From: Syntrophomonadaceae bacterium
GTDB taxonomy: Bacteria; Bacillota_D; Dethiobacteria; DTU022; UBA8154
Assembly (NCBI GenBank): GCA_007120815.1
Contig: SKMY01000090.1
Span: 1 to 6,640, forward strand
Direction: 5' to 3'
DNA: 6,640 nucleotides
Position numbers and translations under genes: made by a program. Positions 4,709-6,640 of this stretch are shown one piece after another; within the stretch, counting starts at the first letter, position 1; every line of letters begins with the position of its first letter. Under the pieces are notes generated by a model that saw only the letters and a list, made by a program, of their open reading frames with translations, ran no database searches and was not told where the DNA came from.

Positions 4709-6313
4709 ATGGATTGGTTTATTGCGATTGGCATGCTTGGAGGGCTGGGCCTGTTTCTTTTTGGAATCCAGATGATGGCTTCAGGCATGCAAAAAATCGC
4801 GGGGGATAGACTCAGGCGAATCCTTGAAATCCTTACGGGAAAGCCAATTATCGGAATTTTTACAGGGATTCTTGTAACCATTTTGGTCCAGAGCAGCAGC
4901 ACGACGACGGTTATGCTGGTGGGGTTCGTAAACGCTGGACTGATGACGCTGCCCCAGGCTGTTAGCGCTATCATGGGAGCCAATATCGGAACCACGATAA
5001 CGGCGCAGCTTATTTCTTTTAAACTGGACTTTTTGGCCCTTCCGGCAGTCGGTATCGGTGGGTTGCTGAACTTTTTTGGACGGCGCAAAGTATATCGATA
5101 CCTGGGGCAGACGACCCTGGGTTTTGGCCTGCTCTTTTTGGGTATGTTGACTATGTCTGAGGCCATGTACCCTTTAAGGGAAAGTCCGTTTTTCCTGGAC
5201 ATGCTGGTTCGTTTTGGTCAACAGCCCTTAATTGGAATTGCCGTTTCAGCCTTTTTTACTGCAGCCATCCAGAGCAGCAGTGGAGCGACGGGTATTATTA
5301 TCGCCCTGACGCTGCAGGACCTGTTGACCATTGAAGCGGCCATTCCATTGATCCTGGGGACCAATGTCGGAACGTGTATTACAGCGATGTTTGCCGGAAT
5401 GGGGACTTCCTTGTCTGCGAGGAAGGCGGCATTTGCCCATGTGCTGTTTAATATGTTTGGGGTGGCCCTGCTGCTGCTGTTTTTGGGCCCATTTACCAAT
5501 ATAATACTGAACACCGGCGACACGGTGGCCCGGCAGACGGCTAATGCCCATACGATTTTTAACGTGCTGAACACCGTTATTGTCTTTCCGTTTTTTCATT
5601 ACTTTATAAAATTGATAAACGTTATTGTCCCTGGGGAGGATGCCCGGGTTGAACTGGGGCCGAAATACCTGGACAAGCGCATGCTGAAGGCCCCTGCCAT
5701 GGCAATCGAAGCGGCCCGGCAAGAACTGCTGAGAATGGCGTCCATTTCACGGGACATGGTCAGGGAAGCCATTGACGTTTTTGTGAAAGCGGAAAGGAAG
5801 AAGATCCCGCACATTCTGCAGATGGAAGACATGGTCGACGGATTGGAAACGGAAATCAATCTCTACCTGCAGGATCTGTCTCAGCATTCCTTAACGCGCC
5901 AACAAACAACCATTGTAGCCGGCCTGATGAGCGCGGCCAATGACCTGGAGCGAATCGGGGACCATGCGCAAAACGTTGTTCAGCTTGCCGAGACCGTTCT
6001 GGATGACAAACTTCAAGTGTCTGCAACGGCCCGGGAAGAGGTCTATACCATGTTCCAAAAAGTTGATGATATGTTCGAGCAGGCCATCACGTCTTTCCGG
6101 AAAGAAGATGAGGAACTGGCCAGGATGGTCATTGAACAGGATGACATTGTGGATGATATGGAAAAGGTGCTGAGAAAGCGCCATATTGATCGGGTGAACC
6201 GCAAGGAATGTGTTGCCGGGGCCGGCGCAATATACCTGGATATTTTGAGCAACATGGAGCGGATCGCCGATCATGTGACGAACCTGGCCCAGGTGGTTAC
6301 AGAGGAATTTTAA
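4709..6313 (+). CDS. Na/Pi-cotransporter-family membrane protein with C-terminal PhoU-like domain
   Basis: This family (PF02690 type, as in NptA and YjbB) moves phosphate across the cytoplasmic membrane, typically coupled to Na+. The PhoU-like tail is thought to regulate or couple the transport. The protein has 534 residues. Residues 1-310 or so are mostly hydrophobic membrane segments carrying the family's inverted duplication: QSSSTTTV at 61-68 with GANIGTT at 90-96, and QSSSGATG at 188-195 with GTNVGTC at 217-223. Residues about 330-534 are a helical PhoU-like bundle with its two signature repeats, NDLERIGDH (411-419) and NMERIADH (515-522). ATG 4709 is preferred over the in-frame GTG at 4700 because GGGGGGAG (4690-4697) is 11 bases from the ATG but only two from the GTG. 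fur follows after 15 bases, suggesting co-transcription. The actual substrate, and uptake versus export, cannot be told from sequence. Confidence 0.9.
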   Translation: MDWFIAIGMLGGLGLFLFGIQMMASGMQKIAGDRLRRILEILTGKPIIGIFTGILVTILVQSSSTTTVMLVGFVNAGLMTLPQAVSAIMGANIGTTITAQLISFKLDFLALPAVGIGGLLNFFGRRKVYRYLGQTTLGFGLLFLGMLTMSEAMYPLRESPFFLDMLVRFGQQPLIGIAVSAFFTAAIQSSSGATGIIIALTLQDLLTIEAAIPLILGTNVGTCITAMFAGMGTSLSARKAAFAHVLFNMFGVALLLLFLGPFTNIILNTGDTVARQTANAHTIFNVLNTVIVFPFFHYFIKLINVIVPGEDARVELGPKYLDKRMLKAPAMAIEAARQELLRMASISRDMVREAIDVFVKAERKKIPHILQMEDMVDGLETEINLYLQDLSQHSLTRQQTTIVAGLMSAANDLERIGDHAQNVVQLAETVLDDKLQVSATAREEVYTMFQKVDDMFEQAITSFRKEDEELARMVIEQDDIVDDMEKVLRKRHIDRVNRKECVAGAGAIYLDILSNMERIADHVTNLAQVVTEEF

Positions 6314-6328
6314 GCAGGGGGCAGTTTT

Positions 6329-6640
6329 ATGGAAAAGAAAATGAAAGAAATGGAAAATCAGTTTAAAGATTACCGTTTTACTCCCCAGAGAAGGTTGGTG
6401 CTGGAAATCTTTCTGGAAAACCGGGAACGGCATTTGAGTGCGGAAGAAGTGTTTAGTTACAGCAGGGAGCGGGGAGAAGAAATTGGCCTTGCAACCATAT
6501 ACCGTACCCTGGAGCTGCTGGAAGATCTGGGACTGATTCATAAATTAAATTTCGGAGATGGGCGCAGCCGCTACGAACTCGCCCACCAGGACATCTCTGA
6601 TCACCACCATCACCACCTGGTTTGCCTGGGGTGCGATGGT
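6329..6640 (+). CDS. fur: Fur-family metal-responsive repressor, 3' end cut by window
   Basis: Fur represses iron-uptake genes when Fe2+ is bound; close relatives (PerR, Zur) sense peroxide or zinc. 104 codons are present, about 70% of a typical 140-150 residue protein. The winged-helix DNA-binding domain covers about 14-80, with FTPQRRLVLEIFLENRERHLSAEEV and the recognition-helix region IGLATIYRTLELLEDLGL. The hinge FGDGRSRYEL is followed by the histidine cluster DHHHHHLVCLGCDG, which supplies metal ligands and the first CxxC of the structural zinc site. The GLATIYRTLELL and KLNFGDGRSRYEL segments resemble B. subtilis Fur (GLATVYRTLELL, KINFGDGVSRYDL), favouring Fur over PerR or Zur. ATG 6329 follows a G-rich ribosome site (CAGGGGG, 6315-6321). 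It lies 15 bases after the transporter gene. The C-terminal CxxC is beyond the window, so the exact subtype stays provisional. Confidence 0.88.
   Translation, partial: MEKKMKEMENQFKDYRFTPQRRLVLEIFLENRERHLSAEEVFSYSRERGEEIGLATIYRTLELLEDLGLIHKLNFGDGRSRYELAHQDISDHHHHHLVCLGCDG

Noticed and set aside
4603..5202. Long open frame on the minus strand over the transporter gene
   Set aside because: It lies opposite the clearly conserved transporter, its product is Pro/Ile/Ser-rich as expected from an antisense frame, and no family is recognised. The minus-strand frame at 5891-6541 is rejected for the same reason.

Overview
The window looks like the chromosome of an anaerobic, endospore-forming Gram-positive bacterium (Firmicutes, Clostridia; a Peptococcaceae/Desulfotomaculales-type lineage is my best guess). 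The evidence is spoIIR and a sigma-G-type sporulation sigma factor, strong GGAGG-like ribosome binding sites, and Fur and release-factor sequences that resemble the Bacillus subtilis proteins. The lineage guess is an inference; no rRNA or species marker is present.

Layout: (1) Bases 2-1912, plus strand: the 3' 94% or so of prfA (peptide chain release factor 1), then prmC, the methyltransferase that modifies the release-factor GGQ glutamine. (2) Bases 1956-2375, minus strand: nikR, a nickel-responsive repressor with all four nickel ligands. It has an extended -10 promoter and a possible operator in the divergent intergenic region. (3) Bases 2556-4167, plus strand: a sigma-G-family sporulation sigma factor followed 28 bases later by spoIIR, the forespore signal that triggers pro-sigma-E processing. 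They probably form one operon. (4) Bases 4168-4708: about 540 bases without a convincing gene. The first 350 are GC-rich and packed with inverted repeats, including two hairpins sharing a GCATCC(A/G)TGC core, a bulged 8+7 bp hairpin, and a 12-bp pairing that could close the block. The last 190 are AT-rich and contain a CRP/FNR-like palindrome. (5) Bases 4709-6313, plus strand: a Na/Pi-cotransporter-family membrane protein with a C-terminal PhoU-like domain, followed 15 bases later by the start of fur, cut by the window end.

How the parts relate: prfA and prmC act on the same translation-termination step. The sigma factor and spoIIR both belong to forespore-mother cell communication. In B. subtilis spoIIR lies shortly downstream of prfA-prmC, so nikR and the sigma gene look like additions to an old prfA-prmC-spoIIR neighbourhood. 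Everything protein-coding here belongs to known families. The least explained part is the hairpin-rich block at 4164-4516, which could be a structured RNA or a dispersed repeat. The sigma factor is also unusual: it is divergent for sigma-G and may be a second paralog.
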